NCBI RefSeq assembly: GCF_007655135.1
Contig: NC_045130.1
Location: 22,759,363 to 22,823,362, forward strand
Direction: 5' to 3'
Source: Punica granatum
Lineage: Eukaryota > Streptophyta > Magnoliopsida > Myrtales > Lythraceae
Length of the DNA: 64,000 bases
Shown: positions 1 to 12,300 of the stretch, piece after piece
Position numbering within the stretch: position 1 is the stretch's first letter
Layout: every line of letters starts with the position of its first letter
Program-made: the position numbers and the translations under genes
Notes under the pieces: model-generated
What the model was told of the DNA's origin: nothing
Databases searched by the model: none
What the model saw: the letters and a program-made list of their open reading frames with translations, nothing else

Positions 1-40
1 TACCTCCTCTAATCGAGCACGCAACCAAAGAGGGGCAAGC
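1..40 (+). other. 3' end of interior of plus-strand element B0
   Basis: These bases are the last part of the internal region of a plus-strand B element whose body lies left of the window. They hold the loop and 3' arm of the PPT hairpin seen complete in other elements (13-base loop at 6-18, arm at 19-30) and the PPT itself. The matching 5' arm is cut off by the window edge; the few visible bases (1-5) pair only in part. Placement rests on near-identity with the reverse complement of 13217-13256. Confidence 0.75.
27..40 (+). promoter_or_regulatory. Polypurine tract of B0
   Basis: AAAGAGGGGCAAGC lies directly against the LTR start TGTCAGCACC at 41. In LTR retrotransposons the PPT is the RNase H-resistant primer for plus-strand DNA. 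The same 14 bases, in reverse complement, adjoin the LTRs ending at 13216, 38303 and 46895, which fixes the LTR boundary and shows that this LTR is a 3' LTR in plus orientation. Confidence 0.85.
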
Positions 41-1888
41 TGTCAGCACCCCATTTTGGCCCACCGGCTCCAACAAAGGACTTCCGATCAAAGCTCAGGC
101 CATCATTCACGATCGGGAAACCGGAGGCAAACATGTTGGCACGAAATCATGAATTACAGGAGAGAAGTAGGGTCCACTAGAAAAGCACAAGAGGGCAATC
201 GGAAGAGTAAACAGACGGCGAGCCCCGAAGCAACAGGAGCTGGCATTGCGACACTATTCATCACCGAATCACCGAAGCATTGGAAGGTGTCCAATATGGG
301 ACTCTAAAAATCCCTCTTGGTGCCAAAGTGACCAATGACACATCCAGGCGCACTTCAGAAGCATCCTGCTTAAGTCAGGGCACTCCCGAACTCTCACAAA
401 CGCCTTTCCTAACAGGGCTCCCAAGGGCCCGATCCACGGACAAGTAAACGGCACCCGGAAACGGGCTTGCACGCACCCAAGGACCACCAGAACCATGGAA
501 CAAGTTTTAGATTGCCTTTCAGAATTCGACTTGGTCTCCCGAGGGACGTTTCAGTGCCGAGTCACTCGAATATTCGTTCACATGAAATATGGCGACATTG
601 GGCTCATTCAAATTCTCTTTGTGCAAACATTCTAAATTTAGAACGAGGACGGTCAACTCCACTCTGAATGTCCAAACAGGGCAAAACCGACTCTCGAGGT
701 GCTGAGTCACCCGAATATTCGTTCACATGAAATATGGCGATATTGGGCTCATTCAAATTCTCTTCATGCAAACATTCCAAATTTATCAATTAATCGGACC
801 TCGGAGATCGGACGGGCGATCAATCGAGCCTCGAGCTTCTTTAGATTTTTCTCCAAGCCAAGTGGGACCCACGGCCAGCCGTGGCTCACCCAAGCCGAGC
901 CATCAGCCGCAGCTAAACCCCTCCCCACCGCCGGCTCAAACCCCAATTCGGTGGCTCAATCCTCCCAAGCTCTCCCCTCCACAAAATTCAAATATCCCTT
1001 ACACTTCTTCACATCAACTCCCATCTTTCCATCAATTCCCATCAACTTGCATCAACCTTCCACTCACAAACCCCACCGTAATCCCCTTGATATTTTCGGC
1101 AGCCACATTAAGCCCTCCTAAGCACACTCAAATTCACTTAATCACACCATTAGTTATCCCTATAAGTTCCCATCCATCATTAAGCTTAATCACTTCTTGA
1201 TTCTCACTCTCTCTCAAGCCAACTTCTCTCTAAAATCCTCTCAAACCCTAGCCCTCTTCCTCATTTCGTCCAACCCATCCCAAGGCCGAAACAGGCCAAA
1301 ACCGACGGAAAATCACCCGGTATTCCGAGCACCGCCCGACCTGACTTAAGCCAAACACAACCAAGCTTCATATCCTACACATTTCCCACCCTCTAAGTCC
1401 ATTCCCTAGCTCAGATTTTCCATTTGAAGCCCCCAACACCACATTCCAGCCGCGAAGACTATCGGGTCCCGAGAACCCCCGCCGGGCGCATCCAACTTCC
1501 TAGACGTGCCATTTCCCTCCACGACCTTGGCGAGTCGTGCCATCACGTTGAAAGGGTTCCTCATAACCCCCACTCTCCCCCGTGAAGAGGTGGTCACGGT
1601 CCGAGCGCCCTACAACCGTGCACAACCTCCGTTCCACTTCTTTCTTCTTATCGGGTTCCGTTACTTTTTACCGAGTTTTCTCTCACCGTTTCGGGTTTGT
1701 CCAGGCCTTGGCACGTTCGGGACTGTCCACGATCGTCTAGGTCCGTCCCTTAGGAGTCCAAGGAGCCCGATCTTGCACCGTGCCGCGATCGGAGTCGTCG
1801 TGCCGACCTCATTTTCCCGAAGCTGCCACTGCCGCTGCTCTCGGGTGTCCGCTGCCCATCACGTCCAGCCGGGTCACCCGACCCTCTT
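41..1888 (+). mobile_element. 3' LTR of B0, first part (family B, Tat/Ogre type)
   Basis: The LTR begins TGTCAGCACC after the PPT. It is similar throughout to the reverse complement of the right part of the chimeric LTR (11558-13216), to the right part of the B1 5' LTR (about 28990-30656) and to the left part of the solo LTR at 14192. A TATA-like CCTATAAG occurs at about 1159-1166 ahead of a pyrimidine-rich stretch with CTCTCTCAAGCC, as in the other B copies. Short open frames here are not shared as proteins between copies. The LTR is cut at 1888 by the A-type solo LTR and resumes at 6434. Confidence 0.8.
1884..1888. repeat. Target-site duplication CTCTT, left copy
   Basis: CTCTT sits directly before the LTR start TGTCAG at 1889 and is repeated at 6434-6438 directly after the LTR end GTACA. 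A perfect 5-bp duplication is the footprint of Ty3/gypsy integration. Confidence 0.85.
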
Positions 1889-3485
1889 TGTCAGCACCCC
1901 ATTTTGGCTCACCTTTCCCAAACGACAATATCAGCAATGATCCAAGCCACAGCCTGAGCAGAATACAGAAAAACGACTTAACAGAGCAGGAAATCACTAT
2001 TCATCCTCAAGTCGGCAAAATCGGGCAAATGACACATGCATATGACAGGACTCCAGGGGTCACCAAAGGGTAATAGAGTGACTAGAGAGCTCAGCAATAT
2101 CCAAAACCGGCATTTTCAGTATATCACACGGACAATTTTATTTTCCGATAGTTCGCTCAATCATCGGAAGAAAGCCAATATTGGACTCCAAAAATCCACT
2201 CCAATGCCAAACAGATGAAAAGTGTCCCCAAAGGCATTTTGCAAATCATCTGCTCTATACAGAACAACTTTCTGTATACAGACAACTTTTCAGTGGAAGT
2301 CCAAAAATGCCGGTTTCTCGGAGAAAAGTTAATTCCAAATATCAGATGTGGCCATGCCCCTCAATCATACAGAGCACGAGCAATGCTTCATATTGTCTTT
2401 TAGAATCCATACAGATACTCTGAATGACTTCCGAACGACAAAACGGGCATACCCTTCTTCGGAAGAGCGTAACCGGAGACTGGTCTGATGGAATTACGGC
2501 AAACGAAGTTCACACTACATTGCCCTGAAAACTCCAGCGGACATTCGCAATTGGGCAAAACAGACAGCAAAACCCTTCACGGTTTCCCTAGTAACCTCCG
2601 AGGGGCACAAAAGGCCATTTTCAGTGAAAATCCATATCCGGAGGTCCTCTTTGGGGAAACTTGACGCCGGATGCTTACCTTACACAATGCTAGCCTTCTC
2701 AAGGCTCAATGTGAAATCGTCGGAATGAATCACACAACTCATCTAGACCCCTCGAGCAGTGCTTTAAGGGTCTCAGATGCACTTTTCATATCCTTAGAGG
2801 CTCAATCTCAGCAAACAGAGATCGCAGTAATCTCCGGATCGCCCAAGAAACTCAGAAAGCAATCTGAGAAATCCAATTTCGGCCTCCTAGGACATCTCCG
2901 GCTCCATATTTACATTTACCGGCTTAAGGGATAAGTGCCCACGTAATTTGACAATTTATGTCAAAATGACAGACGTGGGATGCAGATACAAGATATGCTG
3001 TCAGAAGTGGGTAACCTCGCTCTGAATGCATAAAAGGAGCAAAACCGGCTTCCAAGCCTCATACAGACATTTGGTAATTTCTCACGGAAAATGCCAATCT
3101 CGGACTCATTAAATCCATTTCCTCGCGTATATCGATAATTCGACGTTCAATTCAAACCACGAACTTCGAATGCGCGATCAATCGAGATCCGAGCTTTTTC
3201 CCGGTTTCTCCTCTCCTGTCGTGGGACCCACGGGCTACTCAAGATGAGTCACCCTTTACTCTAGAAGCTTCTTCTTCTTCTTCAATGCAAGAAGCCAACT
3301 TGCACTCTTGCTTGAAAATATCCAAGAGTTTGAAGACAACACTCAAGCCTCCATCAATGCTCATCAATGCTCATCAATGTCTTATCTCTTCTTCATTAAT
3401 GCAATGGAAGAGGATGAGGCTTGATATTTTCTAAGCATGGGGGTTAAGAGCACTTGCTTTTGCTAATTGTGTCATTAGCTTTGCC

Positions 3486-3492
3486 TATAAAT
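3486..3492 (+). promoter_or_regulatory. Candidate TATA box of the family A LTR
   Basis: TATAAAT in the context GCCTATAAATGGCCC, followed within 40-60 bases by a pyrimidine-rich stretch (CTTCTCCTCTTACACACTCT), as in many plant RNA polymerase II promoters. It lies at the position where the other LTR copies carry TATATA-type sequences. The start of transcription is inferred, not shown. Confidence 0.5.
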
Positions 3493-3859
3493 GGCCCAAA
3501 AGTGATTAAGATAATCACTTCTCCTCTTACACACTCTCTCCAACCTTTCTCCTTCAAGAAATCCTCTCAAACTCCATAGCCAAGAACACTCAAGAACCAG
3601 AAAACTTCAGCACTTAGAAGGAAGAGAAAAGAAAACCGAAAAGATCAAAAGAGAGCCTTGAGTTCTTAAGTCGGAAGCCGATGTTCATCATCCCGACTTA
3701 AGCTCAAAATTTCTCAAACTTCATATCCCACTCATTTTGGACCCATGGAGTTCATTGGTGAAATTGGTTTTTCCATTTGAAGTCTTTAAATTATTGTTTC
3801 AGGTCAAATAGTGCATTTCGGGTGAAATCGCTACTCTCGGGTGAATAGTGACCCGCCAG

Positions 3860-4020
3860 AGCCAGCCGCGCGCACGCCCGCGCACGCCCGCGCGCACCGC
3901 GCACGCCCGCGGGCCTCGCGTGCACGCCTGCACGCCCTCGTGCCTGCCCGCGCCCCGCGCACCGTGCCAGCCGCACTCCCCGTGCACCTAGCTCCCCGAA
4001 CGTGCATCCTTTGCACCCGA
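3860..4020 (+). repeat. GC-rich low-complexity block in family A LTR
   Basis: A run of short CGCGCACGCCCG-like units, far richer in GC than its surroundings. It occupies the same LTR position (next to the CTATTCACCCGAGAGTAG-type motif) as the GC-rich minisatellites at 31575-31885, 44641-44950 and 61858-62290, but the unit sequence differs in each. Long open frames here are by-products of the composition. Confidence 0.7.
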
Positions 4021-6309
4021 GCATCCTTCCAAGCGTTCAACCGAGTCACCCGACTCTCGAACACTTCCCCGACTCTTTCCTCGTATCCCGAGGCTAGGTA
4101 AATCACTCTTGACTTAGAGGTGTTAGGGCTTTTTATATTTTTGCATGGCTATGGAGTATTATGGTATTTTATGCATACTTAACTTGCAAGACTTAACTTT
4201 TATGCAATTTTATGTTATATTATGCATGTGTATTACCTTATAACTTGCTAGCATGTCGGAAAAAGGTTTGGATTGTTGTTTGGAAGACCATTCCGACCCC
4301 GAAATGGCAAGTGAGCTCACGGCCAAGTCTCTAAGATTGGTCTCCTTAGCCCGATCCAAGTTATTTTCCGAGTTTATTTTGTTATTCTTGCATGCATGAA
4401 GCCGGTATTATTTTATCGATTCCTTAAATAATATGTTTGTGTATGTTTGCATGTTTAAATGAGTTAATCAAATCATGGTAATACCGGCTTTTGTCAAAAA
4501 CGTGTTATTCATGATGTTTGATGTTTGAGCATGCGAAAAATGATTAAACCAAGACAAGGAAATTATTTGTAATTTGAATCGAGCCATGAGAGTATTCGGC
4601 CATCTTTGACAAGGTGAAGCCGAGGGCTTCTTGGCCTTTTTGGATCAAGAATGATTTCCTTATTTCGAGTTTAATTCATTTCTCGGATTGTATGAAATCA
4701 TAGTTTCGATATTTCCACGATTCCCATGTTAAAACATCGATTACATGTCTTTTCAAAACAAAACATGCATGGATTCGGGTATCGTTGACTCATTCGGGTC
4801 CATTCGGTTACGAGGGTAGTTTCGGTCATTGGACCAAATATCCTCGATCCTTACGGATTCGTGTTGGTCGTCGAATCATGAATCGTTTTCACAATTAAAG
4901 TATTCGGCAATAACCTTAAGCATTAATTCCACGAACGGGTTAATCGGGACGGTCACACGGTTAATTCATTCAATTTAAACAACTTTGCACGAATTGGACA
5001 TTAATTTGTAACTCGCGTCGACGAATTACAAAACGGTGTTAATGCCCTTTTCAAAACCCTCATACTTTCAAATCCTTATTGTGTTGTTCTCCTTTGCTGA
5101 AAACAAATTTTCAAATCAAGGGCAAGAACATCATTTCGTGATTCGCCGACAGCCTAGCGCAGTTTAAGATGTCAGTTGGGTATTCTGTATCAAAATACAG
5201 TTATCGGACTAATCATTTCACTCGACTTAACCAAATCCTAGAAAATGGTTAGGCGGAACTCTAGGTTCCAAATCTAGAGTCAAAATACAAGTTTGGATCA
5301 ATTCAGTGGTAATTCAGTGTCACAACACCGAATCACTATAAAAGCAATCCACACACATGATATTCGATTCTCTTTTCCAAATTTCCAACAAAAGCAGAAT
5401 ACTAAAACATTGGCACGTGTTTGATTGCTTAGCATATGGCATTTGCTTGCAAAAACACTTTTGGATTAATAAACTTGTTAATCCACGTACATTCGGTAAA
5501 TACAAAACACCTTGTCTGTTATTAACATGTTGCGTGTTATCTTTCCGAACTTGTTTGCCATACGGGTCGAGCTTGATCCCTAGGCCGAATAATATTAGGG
5601 TTCAACACCCTAATCATCGAGCACAGGGTTCAACGCCCTAATCAACACTCACAGGGTCCAACGCCCTATTCAGTGAGAGCGTCCATTGAATTTCATTTCT
5701 TCGGTCTTTTTCCCTAAACTCACGGTGAGTTAGAGTGGAATAATAACCGAACGCGAGTTGACTGGAATTCGGCCATTTGTAATTTGTATTTATTGTTTTC
5801 GAGAGCATTGTAAGGACTTTTATTTTGTACATTCTGTTCTGTAAGAATTCCAGTCGGTGAGCGAACGGTCTGAGAATCGAATTAATCGAATCGGTTTAAT
5901 GCTTGCCCAAAAGAAAGTAAGCCCAAGAACTCGCGGTTTTGGTTCACGCAGGGATTCGACCTCCATGGTTAGATGAACTGTAACGCAAGATTGTGAACCA
6001 ACTCCCTGACATAAGGGTTTAATTCTCTCTCGGCTTCTCAACCGACCTCGTTTAGTTCACCGAATTTTCGGTGTCAAAACGTGCGAGCCGAGTGCAGCTT
6101 AATTCATGCGGTAAATCATAAAACATGCAAGCCTAGCAAACCAGAGTACCGAAAGGGCATGCGGGATATAGGCCCGCACGTAACATGAACCCCCGAACAC
6201 GGATTTTCCGGTTCCGCACAGACCAATGCCTTAACAATCACTAGGTGTTCCATACCCCTAGACCCGGGTAACTTATCCGCCCTCGACCTACCGGTCGTAA
6301 AATGATAAG

Positions 6310-6319
6310 TGGCGACTCC
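6310..6319 (+). promoter_or_regulatory. Primer-site-like motif inside U5 (solo LTR copy)
   Basis: TGGCGACTCC matches the first ten bases of the primer binding site of A1 and B1 but lies about 114 bases inside the LTR end. It is conserved across families A and B (see the other copies and the finding). Confidence 0.5.
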
Positions 6320-6433
6320 TTCTTTCACGCGTGTCCGTCACGCATCCCCATGGGAAGGTGGACACTCCCAAGCCGCGCGACCCAAAAGAGCGCAATGCGG
6401 GTCCCGACGAGAGTCCACATTCGGGTCCGTACA

Positions 6434-6438
6434 CTCTT
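6434..6438. repeat. Target-site duplication CTCTT, right copy
   Basis: Second copy of the 5-bp duplication flanking the solo LTR at 1889-6433. Confidence 0.85.
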
Positions 6439-9342
6439 CCCACTTCCCCGACTCTTTTCCTCGAACATCGAGGCTAGGTAACACTCCTCTACGACTTAGA
6501 GAAGTTAGGATCTCTGATATTCGTTTGATATGAGGTGTTAGGGCGTTTAACAAGTTGAAATGTATGCAAGTTTACGTTCTTACCTACTCCCATGCAAATG
6601 TACGTCGTTTATCATGCTATACGTTGTATGAACACATGCATTGTGATGGGAAACGGTTAAAATCGAGGTAGGAGAGACCATCTTGGCCACGGTTGGACCA
6701 TGGGAACCCACGACTTAGTCCCAAAGGGGGACCCGTGAGCTCCCTTGGCTCACCCGAGGTGAGGGTGGCCTCTCTCTTCCCGAAATAAGTCGGTTCCCAT
6801 GTCTTTATCGTCGTTTTCCGCGTGTAATATGTTAACATGACGGGAAAGAACTTAAATCGGGGTTGAAGAGGTTGCCTTGACCCGTGTGAGCCACGGAAAC
6901 TCACGGCCATTCCTCATGGGAGGTGGCCGAGAGTTTCTTTGGACCACACGGGTCCAAGGAATCCTCTTTCGCCTCGAAATAAGCCGGTTCCCGTATTTTC
7001 CGTTTCGTCGTTGTACGAGTCGATGCCGTTTCGTTGATTCCTTTGAATATTTTGTTTGTGCGTGTTTGTATGTCCTTTTGTGTGATTATGACCATGGCGG
7101 CATCGATTTGGTTAAAACGTGTGTCATTATCGTGCTTGGCGTATTATGCATGCAAGATACGATCGGAATCGACGTAGGAGACCCTCCATAACCCAAGTCG
7201 GGTCATGGAGAGCTCTTGGCTCACCCTTTGGAAGGGGGGCCGAGTGCTCTTTGATCCATTTCGGGTTTAGGGTAGTCTCCTTCGTTGCTTCGGAGTCGTT
7301 CCTTGGAATTGATTGTATTCATATTTCGCATTTTACCGTTAGCCACGCGATAATTAAATGTTAGGCGTTAGATTCGGACAATTACCCATCAAAACCATAA
7401 CCGCAATGTGGAATGATAATCATCGAAGAATTTCACAAGTGGGAGAAACGGGACGCGCCATTCGATTAATTAAATCACTTGGACCAAAAGAATTGGATAA
7501 GTTGATAATTAACTCGTAAACGCATCGATGGTTCACGAAACGACGGAAATGCCCTTTTTCTTTAAAAAAGCTCACAATTTCAAAACACCAAGACGTTTAA
7601 CACGAATAGGATCGTGTCTAGCGAGTACTCGCATACCATGACTCGAGTCCGGGCCCAATTTGAGGCGGCTCGAGTCGAGGTGTGTGAGTCTTTTCTAGAC
7701 CTCTTCGTGTCACACGATCTTTAATTTGTATATGAACACCACATGTTTTACCACCCTAGGGCATAGTCGTCATTCCGTGATTCACCGATATCCTAGGCAT
7801 TAGGGAGTCGGAAACACCTCGATCTATGGGCGGAAAGGGGCGGCCCATTTGGGTGCGAGTTTCATTCGTACGGCCCATTCCGTCCACTTTCGGTGTCTAT
7901 CTCCCTATTGTAGATTCGGTGGTGGACATCTTCACTTCTGTCACAAAACACGAAAAATCAGATTAATCATGCATTTGGCTTAATCAAACGTTAGATAATG
8001 GATAGGCGGAATGCTAGATTCCGATCTAGAGTCAAAGATACGAGTTTGGCGAATTCGGTGAAACCACAGTGACACCTCACTGAATAGAGTTCTAAAACAA
8101 ATTCACACATTTAATTGGCCTAGAACCACATCCCAGCCCATCTCTTTGTTGGCTTAGGTTAGATACATTGTTTGCTAATCAACCCCAGTTAATAACTGAT
8201 TAAATCACGTACACTCAACTTAATATACAACTTGTCTGTATTTATCTATATTTGTCAGTTGTTGTCTGTTTTTCATCAGTTTTATCAGTTTTCTCCTGTT
8301 TTCCATTTGCTTTTGCTAATTTGTTGCGCCCATAGGTTACGTGTTGCACGGGGCCCAACGCCCCAAATCACCGAACACGAGGTCCAACGCCTCCTAACTC
8401 ACTAAGCGCGTGCAACCCAAGTGCGGAATGGGATCTAGCCTCGAGTCACCATCACACTCCAAATGTGGCCTATGTGGAAGGCAATTTGGATTGGATGTGT
8501 GAAACGCGTTTAGATATCACCCGGGAGCTCGATCGGTCCAACGGTTACAATGGGAACTAATCGGTTCTCCTGCAAACCGTCGGTTCGATTGGACCCGACC
8601 CCCTGCTCTTCGAGGCCGCGTTGCCTTAATTTATTTATCGATTATTCAAAACACACGGAGAGCCGGAGTGGAATATTGGCCCAATGCAAACCGATCGGGA
8701 TTCATTTACTTATTCAGTCGTACTTTGTAATTACTTGAGAGAACATTGCGAGGATTTTATTTGTACATTCACTCATTCATTTGTAAGGATCCCCGATCGG
8801 CGAGCGAGTGGTCCGAGTGTCGATTCGGTCAAGTCGGTCTACTGTTACCAAGAGATGAGTAAGCTCGAATACTCGTGATTTCGGTTCGCGCAGGGAGTCA
8901 ACCATCACGGTTCGATGAACTGTAACGCTAAGATAGTGAACCGATCCCTCGACGCACAAGCCTACTCATCTTTCGGATTATTGGCCCAACTTGATCAATT
9001 TATCGACTTTACGGTGTCAAAATGGGGCGAGTCAAGTACAACCCTAAATCACGCGGTAAATAAACAAAACGGCAAGCCTAGCAAACTAGAATACCGAAAG
9101 GGCGTGCAGGATATAGGCCAGCACGTAATAGAAGCCCCGAATTCGGAATTTCCGTTTCCGTATGACCATTGCCTTAGTATTTAAGTGTACCCCGTACCCT
9201 AGACCCGGCCGACTCAACGGCCCTCGACCTACGGGTCGTAAACAGTAAGTGGCGACTCCTTCTCACGTGCGTCCGTCGCGCTTCCCCAGGAAGGTGGACA
9301 CTCCCAAGCCGCGTTGCATAGGCTCGCGTATGCGTGCCCCGA
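6434..9342 (+). mobile_element. 3' LTR of B0, second part, truncated at its 3' end
   Basis: The B LTR continues after the nested solo LTR and aligns with the solo B LTR (to about 19383) and, in reverse, with the B1 5' LTR. It contains the U5-side landmarks: the paragraph ending in CGTGCCCCGATGAG and a primer-site-like TGGCGACTCC at 9250-9259. The last about 20 bases, which should read ...TTCGGGTGCGCACA, are missing and replaced by tandem-repeat sequence of another element at 9343. No gene is seen. Confidence 0.75.
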
Positions 9343-9389
9343 TGAGTAAACTCGCACGGTTAGCAGACCCGGCAAGGTTGCAAGAGGCA
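9343..9389. repeat. Fragment of C-type internal tandem repeat
   Basis: TAAACTCGCACGGTTAGCAG... is one unit of the 43/82-bp repeat found at 38735-39162 and 40231-41501. It ends in GCAAGAGGCA exactly where an A LTR starts, the same junction as at 39158-39163. It is the only trace here of a C-type element interior. Confidence 0.75.
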
Positions 9390-12300
9390 TGTATGGACCC
9401 AAATGTGGACTCTCGTCGGGGCCCGCATGCGCGCTTTTGGATCGCGCGGCTTGGGAGATTGTCCACCTTCCGTGGGGACGCGTGACGGACACGCGTGAGA
9501 AAAAGAGCCACCACTTATCATTTTACGACCCGTAGATCGAGGGCGGATAAGTTACCCGAGGTCTAGGGGTATGGAACACCTAGTTGTTGTTAAGGCATTG
9601 GTCTGTGCGGAACCGGAATGTCCGTATTCGGGGGTTCATGTTACGTGCGGGCCTATATCCCGCACGTCCTTTCGGTACTCTGGTTTGCTAGGCTTACATG
9701 TTTTATTATTTACCGCATGGATTAAGTTGCACTCAGCTCGCACGTTTTGACACCGGAGATTCGGTGAACTAAACGATGTCGGTAGAGAAGCCGAGAGAGA
9801 AGTAAACCAGTGTGTCGGGGAATTGGTTCACAATCTTGCGTTACAGTTCATCGAACCATGGAGGTTGAATCCCTGCGTGAACCAGAACCGCGAGTCCTTG
9901 GATTTACTTTCCTTTGGGCAAGCATTAGACCGATTCGATTAATTCGACTCTCTGTCCGTTCGCTTACCGACTGAAATTCTTACAGAATGAATGTACACAA
10001 TAAATACAACTTGCAAATGGCTGAATTCCAGTCGACTCACGTTCGGTTATTATTTCGCTCTAACTCACCGTGAGTTTAGGGAAAAGACCGAAGAATTGAA
10101 ATTCAATGCACGCTCTCACTGAATAGGGTATTGGACCCTGTGAGTGTTGATTAGGGCGTCGAACCCTGTGATCGATGATTAGGGCGTTGAACCCTAATAT
10201 TGTTCGGCCTAGGGATCAGGCTCGACCCGCATGACAAACAGGTGCAGAAAGATAACACGCAACATGTTAATAACATACAAAGTGTTTGTTACTGTCAATT
10301 GTACGTGTCTTAGCAAGTTTATTGACCCATGGGTGTTTTTGCAAGCAAATGCCATATGCTAAGTAAAGAATCATGCAAAACATTTTACATTCGTCTTTGT
10401 TTTGAGAACTTGACAGAGAGAGTCAAATCTCGTGCGTGTGGATTGCTTTTACAGTGACTCGGTGTTGTGACACTGAATTACCACTGAATTGATCCAAACT
10501 TGTATTTTGACTCTAGATTTGGAACCTAGAGTTCCACTTAACCATTTTCTAGCATTTGGTTAAGTCGAGTGAAATGATTAGTCAGGTAATTGTATTTTCG
10601 ATACAGAATACCCGACTAGCACCCTAAATGATGCTAAGATGACGCCAAATCACAAAATGATGTTCTTGCCCTTGATTTGAAAATTTGTTTTCAGAAAAAG
10701 GAAACAACACAATACGGATTTGAAAGTATGAGGGTTTTAAAAGGGCGTTAACACCGTTTTATAATTCGTCGACGCGAGTTACAAATTAATGTCCAATTCG
10801 TGCAAACTTATTTAAATTGAATGAATTAATCGTGTGAGCGTCCCGATTAACCCGTTCGTGGAATTAATGCTCAAGGTTATTGCCGAATGCATTAATTGTG
10901 AAAACGATTTGTGATTCGATAACCGAGATGGCTTCACAAGGATCGAGGATAATTTGGTCAAATAACCAAAGATACCCTCATAACCGAATGAACCCAAATA
11001 AGTCATCGATATTCGAATCCATGCATGTTTTGCTTGAAAGACATTTCATGTGAGGTTCTTGATGAAAAGAAACTTGTAAATTGCACGGGATCCAAAAACG
11101 GACTTAAAACGGGAGGAGGAAGCCTCATGGAACCGGAATAACTCCATGAAACTCTCCGCCAATTCTCCTTGGAGAAAGCCGAGAGATCTCATGGCCCGTA
11201 TTAGGTACCACGAGGTTTCCACATCTTGTTTTGAATCCTTTCTCGCATGCTCAAACAACAAACATGATAAATGACACGTTTTTGACAAAAGCCGATATTG
11301 CCATGATTTGTTTAACACATTCAAACATGGAAGCATGCACAAACATGTTATTTACGGAATCGATAAAACAATACCGACTTCATGCACGTAAGAAAACACG
11401 AGAAAACTCGGGAATCAAGCTTGGATCGGGCTAAGAAGGCCGCTCTTAACCCGAGAAAAGCAAGCCAAGTCTCGGTCACCTCTTCTTGAGGCAGACCCGA
11501 GAGCTCTTTTGCTTGTTTCGGGTCAAGATGGTCTTCCGAGTGACGATCCAAACGTTTCCTGAAGTTTGAGAGGGCTTGGAGAGGGTTTCCTAGAGTGAGA
11601 AAGCTAGAGAGATGATGGAAGTTGAGTTGTGATTAAGTTAATGACCCCATGAACTTATAAAAGCAAGCTTAATGACAAGATTAAGTCGAGTTAAGTGCAA
11701 TTAAGTGGTGCTTAGGGGATCCGAATTTTTGGAGGGAAGATTAGGGTGGGGAAGTTGTCTTGAAAGGTGATGGGAGGTGATGGATGGGAGAAGGGAAGTG
11801 ATGGGTGTAAGAAGATATTTTGAAAATGTGTGGTGGAGGCTCATTTGGCTTGCTTCTAGAGAAGAGCCACGGCTTGCGGCTTGGCTTGGCTCGGCTCGGC
11901 TTGGCTAGCTCAAGGGTCCCACTTGACTAGGAGAAAAGCCGGAAGAAGCTCGAGGCTCAATTGGTCGCGCGTTCGATATTCGTGGTTCACTTGAACGACG
12001 AATTATCGATGTGCTCGCGAATACGGTTTTAATGAGCCTAATACTGACATGTTTCTTGAAAGGGATTGCTCGGGTGACTCAGGGACTCGAAAGCCGGTTT
12101 TGCTCCGTGTGGATGATCGGAGCTAAGTTGTCCGCTTTTGATGCCTATTTGTACTTCTGCGTGTTGTAAGGCTCGCACCAGTGTATTTTTCGCATTGAGC
12201 AGAACGGTTTACTCGCCGGTCTCGAGCGAAGATCGGTAACCGGAGACGTCCTAAGAATCCGCGAACGGATCTTTCTCAGTGCTTCCCAAATGTTTTAACG

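Larger units (their letters stand above)
1889..6433 (+). mobile_element. Solo LTR, family A (Tat/Ogre type), nested in the B0 LTR
   Basis: A complete LTR of 4545 bp, TGTCAGCACC...CCGTACA, flanked by CTCTT on both sides with no internal region, PBS or PPT attached. It is therefore a solo LTR left by recombination between the two LTRs of a full element. It matches the reverse complement of the A1 LTRs for most of its length, including the U5-side block at 6240-6433. Its orientation is opposite to A1. It contains a TATA-like box at 3486 and a GC-rich block at 3860-4020. It carries no coding domain. Confidence 0.85.
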
